Source of the DNA: Cocos nucifera
Lineage: Eukaryota > Streptophyta > Magnoliopsida > Arecales > Arecaceae
Length of the DNA: 64,000 nucleotides
NCBI GenBank assembly: GCA_006176705.1
Contig: QRFJ01003052.1
Coordinates: 1-64,000 of the forward strand
Reading direction: 5' to 3'
The translations under genes and the position numbers were made by a program. Position 1 is the first letter of the stretch, and the number at the start of each line of letters is the position of its first letter. The notes beneath the pieces were generated by a model that ran no database searches, was not told the origin of the DNA, and saw only the letters and a list, made by a program, of their open reading frames with translations. Positions 21,926 through 34,113 of the stretch are shown piece by piece.

Positions 21926-23976
21926 ATAGGGTTCCCTCTAAAACCGTTCCTACCACACCGTATGAGATATGGCACGGTAAGAAACCAAGTCTGAGTCATC
22001 TCAGAATTTGGGGTTGTCCGGCTCATGTCAAAAGACAACAAGCGGACAAGTTAGAGTTTAGGTCCTTTAGAGCTCGATTCATAGGATATCCTAAAGAGTC
22101 ATTAGGATACTATTTCTACATTCCTGAAGACCACAATGTGATTGTGAGTCGACATGCCATATTTCTTGAAAAACAGTTTATTCAAGATAGTGGCATTGGA
22201 AAGCAGATTAAGCTTGATGAGAAAGTCTCACAAGCAGAAAGAGCTAAGGACCAAGTGGAACCAAATCAGGTTGAGCCAATAAGAACACTACCTCCTCCAC
22301 CTCGTAGATCGGAAAGAGTTTCCCGTCCCCCTGAAAGATACTTAGGTATTATTTCAGAGGATGTAGAGGAAATGTTCCTCATAGGTAATGGTGCTCATGG
22401 TGATGATCCCAAAACCTACAACGAGGCGATATCAGATATCGACTCCGAGAAATGGCTTGAGGCAATGAAGTCAGAGATCGACTCGATGCACTCAAACCAA
22501 GTCTGGACCTTGGTAGATCCACCAGAAGGTATAGTACCTATTGGATGTAAATGGATCTTCAAGAGAAAGATTGGTGCAGATGGGAATGTGGAGACATTCA
22601 AGGCTAGACTAGTGGCAAAAGGTTATAGTCAACGTGAAGGCATTGACTATCAGGATACCTTTTCCCCAGTGGCTATGCTAAAATCCATCCGCACATTGCT
22701 TGCTGTTGCAGCCTATTTCGATTATGAAATATGGCAAATGGACGTGAAAACGGCATTCCTAAATGGATATCTTGAGGAAGATATCTATATGGAACAGCCA
22801 CTAGGTTTCACATCCAGTGATACTGATCACAAGGTTTGCAAGCTGCAAAGGTCCATATATGGACTTAAGCAAGCATCTCGGAGCTGGAACACTCGTTTTA
22901 ATGATGTGATCAAAAAGTTTGGTTTCATCAAAAACGAAGAGGAACCATGTGTTTTCAAAAGGGTCAGTGGGAGCGCTGTTGTCTTCCTCGTATTGTACGT
23001 GGATGACATCCTCCTTATTGGGAATGATATTCCCATGTTGACATCAGTCAAGATGTGGTTGTCTAAGGAATTCTCCATGAAAGACCTAGGTGAAGCATCC
23101 TTTATTCTAGGAATTAAGGTCTATAGGGATAGACCGAATAGGATGCTAGGACTTTCACAGAAGATGTACATAGAGGAAGTACTAAAGAGGTTTAGTATGG
23201 AAAACTCTAAGAGGGGATTAATACCCTTCAGACATGGTATTCATCTTTCCAAGAAGATGTGCCCCAGCACACCTGAGGAAATAGAACGCATGAGCAAGAT
23301 CCCTTATGCTTCTGCAATAGGGAGCCTCATGTATGCCATGCTATGTACACGACCTGATATAGCCCATGCTGTGAGTGTCACAAGCAGATATCAGTCAAAT
23401 CCAGGTGAAGAACACTGGACTTCTGTGAAATGTATCCTTAAGTACTTGAGAAGAACTAAGGATATGATGTTGGTCTTTGGTAATGGAGAACTCCTGGTCC
23501 AGGGATACACAGACTCGGACTTCATGTCCGATATAGATGATCGAAAGTCGACATCTGGAAGTCTGTTTGTGTGCAATGGTGGAGCTGTCAGCTGGAAGAG
23601 TTCCAAGCAAACTGTGATAGCAGATTCCACCATGGAAGCAGAATATATAGCTGCATCAGAGGCTGCAAAGGAAGCGTTCTGGTACAAGAAGTTTGCTGCA
23701 GAAATTGGAGTAATGCCATCAGATGCCATTCCTCTTTACTGCGACAACAATGGCGCCATAGCCCTTGCTAAGGAGCCGAGGTCTCACCAGAAGTCCAAGC
23801 ACATTGAGCGGCGATATCATCTCATCCGCGATTACCTTGAGAAAGGTTACGTTGAGGTCAAGAGAGTCAACTCCACAGATAATGTGGCAGACCCACTTAC
23901 AAAGCCGTTGGGCCAGCAGAAGATCGAAGCCCACCTTGAGAAGATGGGACTTAGACTTGTAGCCAATTGGCTTTAG
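21915..23976 (+). CDS. Element B integrase C-terminus, reverse transcriptase and RNase H
   Basis: This frame is the continuation of the polyprotein after a second extra C at about 21914. It has no start codon of its own and would be in frame with gag if both insertions were absent. Domains: integrase C-terminal part (YEIWHGKKPSLSHLRIWG), a proline-rich linker (RTLPPPPRRSERVSRPPERY), RT with KARLVAKGYSQREGIDY and WQMDVKTAFLNGYLEED, the YVDD catalytic box at 22996-23007, and RNase H with DSDFMSDIDDRKSTSG, EAEYIAASEA and CDNNGAIALAKEPRSH. It ends at a TAG 14 bases before the polypurine tract ends. Confidence 0.93.
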
Positions 23977-23979
23977 GAC

Positions 23980-23990
23980 AAGTGGGAGAT
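23980..23990 (+). promoter_or_regulatory. Element B polypurine tract
   Basis: AAGTGGGAGAT directly precedes the 3' LTR. It is the expected primer site for plus-strand cDNA. Element D has the equivalent tract on the minus strand (GCAAGTGGGAGAT next to 44016). Confidence 0.9.
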
Positions 23991-26285
23991 TGTTAGATAT
24001 ATGTGCCCTAGAAGCCAGAATTGGCTGACACTTGTAATACACTTCTAGGGGCAAAATTGTAATTTTGACTATAATTAATGAAATGGGTTATTTTCTATCA
24101 CACATGTGTATTTAGTGTCTGTGATACATCCTTTGAGTTAATGGTAATGATAATTCATATTTTCAAGAGTTGAAAATTTAAGACATGAATAATCATTATT
24201 AACTCATAAACAGCTCCCGACCATAGGATCATCACGAGGATGGTGATTGATCCGGAAGGTTGGTGTACGATCGCTTCTCTTTAGTAGATGAGTCTTGAGT
24301 CTACGGTGTGGAGACACCGGAGCGAGAGTACAGGTACTCGTTAGAGAACGAGGGCACTGAGCGTGACCACCTCGAGTAGTCATTAGGGAGTCTACCTTCT
24401 CGTCAATGACTGACTCGATGCTGCAGTAGTGTGTCTGGTTCTTTGACCTGAGATGCATCGGCAGTTCACCTTGAGGGTGTTATAGTTTGACTACACCATT
24501 ACTCGGTCTCCTAGCCATATGGAACCCTGAGGTGTATGTTGGCTGTGACATGTTCATTGTAGGAACTGGATTGCATCAAGATGGGATCTATCTACCTCGG
24601 TGGTAGAGGAGTAGCCCTATGATGATCATGAGAATCAAGTCCTGAAGCCCATGGCCATGGCAGAGTGAAATAATAGAAAGAGTTTCTATTTAGATTTTCA
24701 CATTGGACTCGAATCGAATGATTACATCATATGACAGAGACTAGGGTTTGACGAGTTCACCTTAACCCTAATCTGATCGGGGCTCAAGATAGAAGAACTG
24801 AATCACACAGGTAGCTGCACCAAGAGGTTCGCATTCAGCTCTGATGGGTTGCCACCATATACTGCTAGGTGTCACTGGTGGATTTTGGGAGCAATTAGAA
24901 TGATTTAGATGATCGATCATTCTAGCTGTTCGAATCAGAAGAGTTCTGATCCATCGAAAGGAGTTTCGATGATGTCGATGATAGAGATCATGACATATCC
25001 CATTACCATACAGAACTGAACCTAACTGGGTCACACAAACAAGGGTTTGAATCTGGTGATCATCAATTGAACTAATATAGTTCAATTGATCTGAATGAGA
25101 TTCAATTAGGTTCAAGGAAATCGTGCTAGCACTCGATTGAACCTAACGTTCTTCTTTTGCTATCATAAATAAGTCGTCCTGTCTGAGCCAAAGGAGTTTG
25201 TGCTCAAACAGAAGTCTTCTTATGGTCTGACTGGAGGTTGTCCAAGTCAGAATAGGTTGTCTTATTTGTAAGACATTACCTGCCAATTTTTGGTCACCTG
25301 CCATTTCTTGGTTCTTTGACTTTGGTCAAAAGTCTACCTTTGACTGGTCAAACGTTGACCATTGACATCCTTTGACTTTTGACCACATGTCATGCACCTA
25401 TTGGAGAGCTGGTGGGGGCTTGTCCCCCTGCCAGAACCTGGCAAGGAGATGGGCGCACGCCAAGGGAGGCGTGAGCCCAAGTAAGGAGGCGCCTATGGAG
25501 TCCTTGTTGGGACAAGGACTCCATCTCCCTTTAGGATTCCAATGAGAGTTCTTCTAAGAATCCAGTTTGACTGGTCCAAGGCACTCTCCAAGTAGGAATC
25601 CAGGGGACTCTAATCCCACCAATCAGATTTAGATCTGATTTCACAAAGGGTTGTGATTGGTTGGGAGGAAGATGACTTGGATCACGCTTAGTCTATATAA
25701 GAGACCCAGCGCCCAAGTGAAAAAATAATCAAGAAATAATCAAGAAGCAATCTTCCCACGCCCCAAGGCTGCCTCTCTCCCCTTTCTCCACGCCATACTC
25801 TCTTCTCCCCTTGCTCTCCACGTCCAAAAGTGTTTTGGATTTGGATTGGTGCGATTTAGATCAAGAAAAGGAGATCAAAAGCAAGAAGGCTGCGCTGCTG
25901 CGAAGAACGACTGCAGATCTTCAAAAGGAGTTTTGAAGATCCTCCAGATCAGATCCAGATCTGATTTTTGGAGGCGTGATAGAGAAGAAGAGGATCTCCA
26001 GATCCAGCCCGAGTGGATACCGGTAGAGGCCAGGCGCTTGCGTGGCTTGATCCAGAACCTTCCGCTGCAAACAGGATCATCAACAGGGTAATAGGATTAC
26101 CCTATTCAGGTAAATTGAATGTGATTTAATTTATCCTTTTCATTTAATTTTTATTAAATAAATAAGAATCAGATCTGAAGCATCCCTGATCTGATACAGA
26201 TCTAAGAGAAAAATTTTTGAAATATATATCTCTTGATCTGATCAGATCTGAACGAACCTGGTCAGGGAAATCAGGATTCCCTTCA
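23991..26285 (+). repeat. Element B 3' LTR
   Basis: 2295 bp, near-identical to the 5' LTR. Differences include single-base indels, a short rearranged stretch around 25465-25500 and a duplicated AATAATCAAGA-like segment near 25725-25745. It ends GGATTCCCTTCA, then TAGTC follows, which does not repeat the left flank. Confidence 0.94.
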
Positions 26286-26504
26286 TAGTCCCTGGTATGA
26301 TGGCAGTCGGCTAGGATCATGAGCTGACATGCAGGAATTGAGGTATGAGCAGGCACAGATAAGCAGGGACTGAAGCTCGAGGATGGGGCTATGAATAGGA
26401 GCTCAGAGAGATAGGAGGTGGGTTGGGGAGGCGAAAGACGATCGAGGGCTTGGGAAGGTAGGCTAGGTGTAACTAGGGGGAGATAGTTGGTGGGAAGTCA
26501 TCGA
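26286..26504. repeat. G-rich tandem-repeat DNA, left block
   Basis: A purine- and G-rich stretch (AGGTGGGTTGGGGAGGCG, CGAGGGCTTGGGAAGG) whose words recur in 59711-60341. It is probably one array split by the insertion of element E. No coding frame. Confidence 0.65.
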
Positions 26505-27909
26505 TGAAGAAAAAATCCTATTTTCCACCATATGATCGTTCAAATCTAATTGGATCTAAAAAAATATTTTAAATTTTTTTAAAAAAATTTTAATCAAATC
26601 TGAGATATTTTGGATCTAATCCTATAGATCTGATATTAAAACTAAAAATTAAAATTAAATCTAATTTAATTTTCTTATCTTGATTGGATAAATAGCTTTT
26701 ATCCTATTGATGATCTATTATCTCCCAAGATTCTGGATGTAGTCACACAATTGCCTGACCTCTATCAGAGTCTACTCAAGTAGGATCTAGACATGCTCTC
26801 CTTGTGGATCTAATCTCAAAATATTAGATTTGGATATAATTTGTGAAGCCTTTAAACAAGCTTTGAAGGCAGCACCCTATCTCTTGATCTAGATCATCCT
26901 GTCTTGTTTTATCTTCAACTTTTCTCAACTTTTCATGGTTGAAACCTCACCAACTCTGGTGTGGACGTGGAGAAGAGAAGGAGAAGCTCTAGATGGGGCA
27001 TGGAGGAGGTTTATGATGGTAGCATATGGGCGTGGTGATCAAAGGATTAAAGCCCTAGGGCAAGGGCCTTTAAATAGACTCCTATGCCACCTTAGAGTCC
27101 CATTTCATCAAGCAATCAAATTGCTTGATAACTTAGGACTCTAAAGCTGATAGCCCACATCCCCAACCTGATTTCTATTAGGTTTGGTCGACCAAAAATA
27201 TCTCCAAAGGTGGTGGCATGAAGGGATAAGGAAGAGTTCAAGGCGCCTAGGACTCTTCTTTCAAGAGTTTGATCGAAATCAAACTCTATCTAACCCAATC
27301 TAGGCACCCCCAAAAATCACTAAATTTGGAACACCCAAAGTATGACTCAAGTCCTATCACATATCCAAAAATTAGAGGAAAAGAATTTTTAAAAAAAATT
27401 CTAGAAGGCTCTAATCCTATGACCCTCAATTCTCTTAATTGGGTCAACTATTGACCCTAGTGCAATTGCATTTTAGAATGGATTTATTTTTAGAATTAAT
27501 CTAACTTGGACAAGTTCCAGCTAGATGAAAATAAATCCATTTACAATCCAGAGATGAGTCAAATCAAATTTGACTCAATAGAGAAAGATTAGAAAAACTA
27601 CAGAAGGAGAATATCTGGCTCAATCATGTGCTAGCATGATTTTCTCGAATCTGATTGGATCTAATCCAAATCAATCGAACTAAGTAAGTCCAACTGATAA
27701 CATTTAGGTCCAAACCCTTATTTGTGTGATCCAGTTAGGTTCAATTTCATATGGTAATGAGATATGTCATGATCTCTGTCATCGACATCATCGAAATACT
27801 TTTTGATGGATCAGAATATTTTTGATTCACATAATTAGAATGATCAATCATCAAGACCATTCTACTTGCTTCCAAAATCTACCAATGACATCTAGCCGTA
27901 TATAGTAGC
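26505..27909 (-). repeat. Element E 3' LTR, piece 1 of 4 (inner end)
   Basis: On the minus strand this is the last 1405 bp of the LTR, ending TTTTTTCTTCA at 26505. It aligns with 57446-58855 of the 5' LTR. It stops at the G insertion, at the word GTAGC (27905-27909) that repeats as GTGGC on the other side of G. Confidence 0.9.
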
Positions 27910-30148
27910 TAAAGAAAAAACCTATTTTTCCAGCATAGGATTGTTCAGATCTGATTGGATCTAAAAAAATATTTTAAAATTTTTTTTTAAAATCCTAATC
28001 AGATCTGAGACTTCTCAGATATGATCATAGAGATATAATATAAAAAGTTAAAAATAAAATTAAATTAGATTTAGTTTCAAGTACCTGATTTGGTAATCTA
28101 ATTATCCTATGATAATCCTGTTGATTCTTGAGGTTCTGGAAGGAGCCACGCACGTGCCTAGCCTCTACCAATATTCACTTGGGCAAGATCTGAACATCTT
28201 CTCCTCATGAATCTCTCCTCCAAAAATTAGGTCTGGATTTAATTTGAAAAGCCTTCAAAATGACTTCTGAGGGCAGCCTGTTCGTCTCACGAATACTGTC
28301 GCATAAATGCAGAATCTTGTGCCAAAAATCTTGGATCTTCAACTCACATTTATGCCTAACTTTTTAGGCATGTAGAAGAGAGGAAGAGAGAAAATAGAGG
28401 GGGCATGGATATTAGAGAGAAGGCTTCTTTGGGTGTGGAAAAAATAAATTACATTGAGGCAATTTCATGAGAAGAGTTCTTATATAAGATATAGCACAAT
28501 AAAGAGTCCCTTTTTGACTAAAAACTTTTTTAACTCGACCATTGGAACTCCTAAACCTGATCTCTATGAAAAACCCCAGATCCCATTTGGTTTTGATGCC
28601 AAAAATCCATCTAGAAGGTGGCAGCATGAAAGGATAAGGAAGAGTCCTTGTGCATCTAGGACTCTTCCCTTAAGAGTTTGATCCAAATCAAACTATATCA
28701 AAACCTAGTCTAGATAACTCCAAAAATCACAAAATTTTGCACACCCAAAGTACAACTCATGTCCTATTACATATCCAAAAATTAAAGCAAAATAATTTCT
28801 AAAGAATTTTCTAAAATTCCTTGATTGCATGACCCTTAATTCTCTTTATTGGGTAAACTATTGACCCTAGTCCAATTGCACTAGAAATGAATTTAATTTT
28901 TATAATTAATCTAACTTGAACTTATTCTAGTTAGATAAAAATAAACCCATTCAAGATATAGGAATAAGTCAAATCAAATTTGACTCGATTGCGATGAATC
29001 AAAAAGATTACAAAAGGAGAAAGTCGGGCTCAATCATGTGCTAGCATGATTACCTTGAACCTGATTGGATCTAATCCAAATCAATCAAACTAGGTTTGCT
29101 TGATTGATGACATCCAGACCCAAACCCTTATTTATGTGACCCAAGTAGGTTCAGTTTCGTATGGCAATGAGACATGTCGTGATCTCCATCATCAACATCA
29201 TCGAAACACCTTTCAATGGATCAGAACTTTTCTGATCCATACAATTAGAATGATCGATCATCAAAACCATTCTAATTGCTCCCAAAATCCACCAGTGACA
29301 CCTAACAGTATATGGTAGTTACCGATTAGAACTAAAAGTGAACCTATCGATGCAGCTACCTGTGTGATTGGGTTCTTCTATCTTGAGCCTGGACAGGATT
29401 AGGGTTAAGATGAACTCATTAAACCCAATATCCGTCATATGAATTAATCATTCGATTTGAGTCCTATGTGAAACCCTTATAGAAACTCTTTCTATCATCT
29501 TCACTCTGCCATGGCCATGGGCTTATGGACTTGATTCTCATGATCATCATAGTGCTACTCATCTACCGAGGTAGATAGATCTCTTATTGGTGCAATCCAA
29601 TTCCTACAATGAATGTACTATAGCCAACATACATCTTAGGATTCTGAATGGCTAGGAGATCGAGTTATCGTATATTCAAATACAACACCCTCAAGATGAA
29701 TTGCCAATACACCTTAGATTAAAGAACCAGACACAGATGAGATGGTAGATTTCCTTATGAATGCTCGAGGTGGTCACGCTCAGTGCCCTCGTTCTCTAAC
29801 GAGTACCTATAATCTCGCTCTAGTGTCTCTACATCATAGACTAAAGACTGATCTATTCAAAGAAAGTGATCATACACTAACCTTCTAGATCAATCACCAT
29901 CCTCGTGATGATCCTACGATCGGAATCAGTTTATATGTTAATTATGAAAATTCATGTCTTAAATTTTCAACTCTTTGAAAATATGAATTGTCATTACCAT
30001 TAACTCAAAGGATGTATCACATACACTTTAAATACACATTATAATAGAAAATAATCTTTTCATTAATTTATAGTCAAAATTACAAATTTATCATTAGAAG
30101 TGTATTATAAGTATTAGCCAATCTAGCTTCTAGGGCACACATCTAACA
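27910..30148 (-). repeat. Element G 3' LTR
   Basis: 2239 bp. On the minus strand it starts TGTTAGATGTGTGCCC at 30148. The palindrome CCATGGCCATGG is still present near 29510. It is heavily diverged from the B LTR but collinear with it. Confidence 0.9.
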
Positions 30149-30179
30149 AACTTTCACTTGACCTAAAGCCAATTGGCTA

Positions 30180-31900
30180 CAAATCTAAGTCCCATCTTCT
30201 TAAGGTGGGCTTCGATATTTTGCTGGCCTAAAGGCTTCGTCAGTAGATCTACCACATTATCCATGAAGTTGACTCTCTTGACCTCGACGTAATCCTTCTC
30301 GAGGTAATCACGGATGAGATGGAATCATCGCTCGATGTACTTGGATTTTTGGTGAGACCTCGGCTCCTTAGCTAGGGCTATGGCGCCATTATTATCATAG
30401 TACAGAGGGACGACTTTTGATGGCATCACTCCTAGTTCTATAGCAAACTTCTTATACTAGAATGCCTCCTTTGTAGCTTTTGATGCAGCGAGGTACTCTG
30501 TTTCTCTGGTGGAATCTGCTATCACAGTCTATTGGAACTCTTCCAGCTGACAGCACCACCAATATACACAAACAAACTACCAGATGTCGACTTTCGATCA
30601 TCTATATCAGACATAAAATCTGAGTCTATATAACCCTAGACTTGGAGTTCTCCATTATAAAAAATCAAGAATATATCCTTAGTCCTTCTCAAGTACTTAA
30701 GGATACATTTCACAGAAGTCCAGTGCTCTTCACTTAGATTCAACTGATATCTATTTATGACACTCACAGCATGGGCAATATCAGATCGTGTACATAGCAT
30801 GGCGTACATGAGGCTCCCTATTGCCAAAGCATAAGGGATCTTGCTCATGCATTCAATCTCCTCAGGTGTGTTGGGACACATCTTCTTGGAGAGATGAATG
30901 CCATGTTTGAAGGGCACCAATCCTCTCTTGGAGTTTTCCATGCTAAACCTCTTTAGTACCTCCTCTATGTACATCTTCTATGAGAGACCCAGTATCCTAT
31001 TCAGTTTATCTCTATAGATCTTAATTCCTAAAATAAAGGATGCCACTCCTAGGTCTTTCATAGAAAACTTTTTTGATAACCATATTTTAACTATGGTCAA
31101 CATGGAAATATCATTCCCAATAAGAAGGATGTCATCCACGTACAGTACGAGAAAGACAATAGTGGTTCCACTAATCTTTTTGAATACACATAGTTCCTCC
31201 TCATTCTTGATAAATCCAAATGATTTGATCACATCATTGAAATGAGCATTCCAATTTCAAGATGCTTGCTTAAGTCCATGGTCCTTTGCAGCTTGCAGAC
31301 TTTGTGATCAACATCATTGGATGTGAAACCTAGCGGCTGTTTCATATAGATATCTTTCTCAAGATGTCTATTAAAGAAGGCCATTTTTACGTCCATCTAT
31401 CATATTTCATAATCGAAATAGGCTGCAATAGCAAGCAATATGCGGATGGAGTTTAGCATAGCTATTGATGAGAAAGTATCCTGATAGTCAATGCCTTCAT
31501 ACTGACTATACCCTTTCGCCACTAACCTAGCCTTGAATGTCTCCACATTCTCATCTATACCTATCTTTTTCTTGTAGATCCATTTATATCCAATAGGTAC
31601 AATACCTTCAGGTGGATCTACTAAGGTCCAGACTTGGTTGGAGTGCGTTAAGTCAATCTCTGACTTTATTGCCTCTAATAATTTCTCGGAGTCGATATCT
31701 AATATTGCCTCATCATAGATTTTGGGATCATCACCATGAACCACATATTCCAAGAGGAATATTTTTACTATGTCCTCTAAAATAGTACCTAAGTACCTTT
31801 TAGGAGGACAAAAAATTCTTTTTGATCTATGAGGTGGAGGAGGTAGTGATTGGACTGGCTCAATCTGATTGGGTTTCATAAGGTCGTTAGCTCGTTGCTC
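30180..31900 (-). pseudogene. Element G reverse transcriptase and RNase H
   Basis: Collinear with B. Clear pieces are the RT start (VWTLVDPPEGIVPIGYKW), YVDDILLIGNDISML near 31120-31145, IPYALAIGSLMYAMLC and the RNase H tail. Stops interrupt at LSQKMY (30978-30980), WQMDVK (31397-31402, two stops in a row) and VQGY (30636-30638). All three positions hold Gln in B and are also stops in element E. Further stops and indels occur in RNase H. Not translatable as a whole. Confidence 0.88.
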
Positions 31901-34113
31901 TTGAAAGACTTTCTCCTCGAGCCTAATCTGCCTTTCGATGCTACCATCTTGAATAAACTATTTTTCAAGGAAGATAGCATGTTGACTCACAATCACATTA
32001 TGATCTTTCAGAATGTAGAAATAATATCCTAATGACTCTTTAAGATATCCCATGAACCGAGCTCTAAAGGACCTATACTCTAACTATCCACCTATTGTCT
32101 CTTGACATGAGTTGAACAACCCCATATTCTGAGGTGACTTAGACTTGATTTCTTACTATGCCATATCTCATATGGTGTGGTAGGAACGATTTTAGAGGAA
32201 ATCTTATTCAGTAAATATAAAGCGATCATTAGACTATGTTCCCAAAGAAACTCAGAAAGGTCCATGAAGCTCATCGTAGATCGGACTATATCTAATGAGG
32301 TTTGGCTTCTCCGTTCTGAAATCCCATTGAGTTGAGGTGTTCTAGGTGGAGTCCATTGAGAGACTATACCATTTTGCTTAAGATAGTCTAAAAATTCTTG
32401 ACTAAAGTATTCACCTCCTCGATCTGATCGAAGAACCTTAATAGATTTTTCAGTTTATTTTTCTACTTCATGTCTAAATTTTTTGAACTTTTCAAATGCT
32501 TCAGATTTATGTCGCATCAAATACACATACTCGTACTGAGATAAATCATTGATAAAGATGATGAAGTAGATATAGTTGCCTTTAGCCGGCACATCAAATG
32601 GGCCGCACACATCAGTATGTATTAGGGCAAGTAGGTTTGTGGCCCTTTCCCTATGTCTTACAAAAGGAAGCTTGGTCATTTTGTCATGAAGACATGATTC
32701 ACAAATCGGATATGACTCAAAAGTCAATGAACTCAATAGCCCAGATTTCTCTAATTTGTTAATCCTATCTTCTGCTATATGACCTAGCCTAAGGTGCCAT
32801 AGATACCTATTATTTAGACTATCCCTAGATCGTTTTGATCCTATGGCATTCATATTTTGCTCGATATTGAAAATAGAAACATCAATATGTTACTAAATGA
32901 GACCATTTATAAGGTAACCACTTGTAATTTTATTTTTTTTATAAAGAATAATATAATGATCCTTAAGAAAACTAATTACTTAGCCTTCTTGTGCCAAACA
33001 TGAAATAGAAATCAAATTTCTGCTTACTGCATGCACATAAAAAAAGTCTCTAAGAACTAAATCTAATCCTAACGGTAATCGTAGAAGGTTGGTTCTCATG
33101 GTCACTACAACAACTCTTGCTCCATTTTTCATGTGTAGGATCATCTTACCATCCCTTAGCCTCCTGCTATCCTCAAGACCCTACATAGAAGTGCATAAGT
33201 GAACACTAGAACTAGAGTTGAGCATCCAATAGGATGCAGAAAAAATCGTAAGGTTAGATTCTATAACGAGCATACCTCCAAAAGGACCTGCTTCCTTCTT
33301 GTTCTTCAGGCTGGCCAGGTACAAGGGGCAATTTTGCTTTCAATGACCGTCTGTGTTGCAATCAAAATATTTTTCTTTGTCAGTGGTCTTCTTCTTCGGT
33401 TCTGCCTTCTTCTTCTTTCCACCATCCACCTTCTACTTCTTCATGGACTTCTTCTTCTTTTCAAAAGACTTTCTCTTAGAAGAAGTTTGCTCCACAATAA
33501 GTACTGAGCCTTTAGAACCTTTTATAGAAAGCTCAGTAGTAACCAGCATATTCATAAGTTTTGCTAGAGTATTCTGTAGTTTATGCATATGGTAGTTCAT
33601 GATGAACTGCCCATACGCATCAGTCAAGAATTGCAGAATTATATCAATCCACAAATCCTTATCCTACTTGACATCGAGCTTCTTAAGCTCTTCTAAGTTC
33701 TTGATCATCATCAAACAATGATCTTGGATCGACTGCCCATCATGCATTTGAGCCTTAAAAAGTCTTCTAGTGACTTGATATTTGGCTGCGCGACTTTGTT
33801 CATCAAACAACTCTTGCAAGTGAGCCAACATTTGGTGGCTAGTTTTAATGTCTTCATGTTGGCGCTAGAGCTCATCAGACATTGAGCCCAACATATAATA
33901 CATGACTTTATTATCATCATCCATCCACTTCTCTAGAGACGCTTTCTGATCAGCAGATGGATGGGCTGATATAGTGGGAGGATCCTATTCCAACACATGA
34001 GTCAACTTCTTGAAATCCAAAATAATTTTGAAGTTTTAGAGCTAATCCTTGAAGTTGGATCCGATCAATTTATGGGTGTCTAGGATACGAGCTAGTGGAT
34101 TGGATGCAGATAA
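31901..34113 (-). pseudogene. Element G gag, protease and integrase
   Basis: The gag start codon equivalent at 34111-34113 reads TTA instead of ATG. Gag pieces (MHKLQNTLAKLMNML) and the Lys-rich stretch remain. The zinc knuckle is destroyed (first Cys to Tyr, and a stop after its His). The protease active site reads Asn-Ser-Ser instead of Asp-Ser-Gly (Gly position 33211-33213). The pre-integrase block YLWHLRLGHIAEDRINKLEK and integrase core VHTDVCGP-like sequence follow, ending in a stop at 32455-32457 where B has Gln in VEKQTG. The integrase C-terminus at 32092-32274 is in a separate block. Confidence 0.87.

Larger units (their letters stand above)
15861..26285 (+). mobile_element. Element B: nearly complete Ty1/copia (Angela-like) retrotransposon
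   Basis: A 10,425-bp plus-strand element with two LTRs, PBS, polypurine tract and a full set of domains. The LTRs differ by only about ten small changes over 2.3 kb, so insertion is recent. The reading frame is open except for two single-base insertions 80 bases apart in integrase. The flanking 5-mers do not match (GCAAG at 15856-15860, TAGTC at 26286-26290), unusual for such a young element. Domain order (integrase before RT) places it in Ty1/copia; Angela/BARE is an inference from LTR and RT wording. Confidence 0.95.

Noticed and set aside
26290..26310. PBS-like CCTGGTATGATGGC just after the B 3' LTR
   Set aside because: Only TGGTAT matches, the spacing differs and no leader sequence follows, so it is probably chance.
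27269..27454. Short frames in the E and G LTRs (27269-27454, 28412-28681, 29100-29318)
   Set aside because: Remnants of LTR sequence; not kept between copies in a protein-like way.
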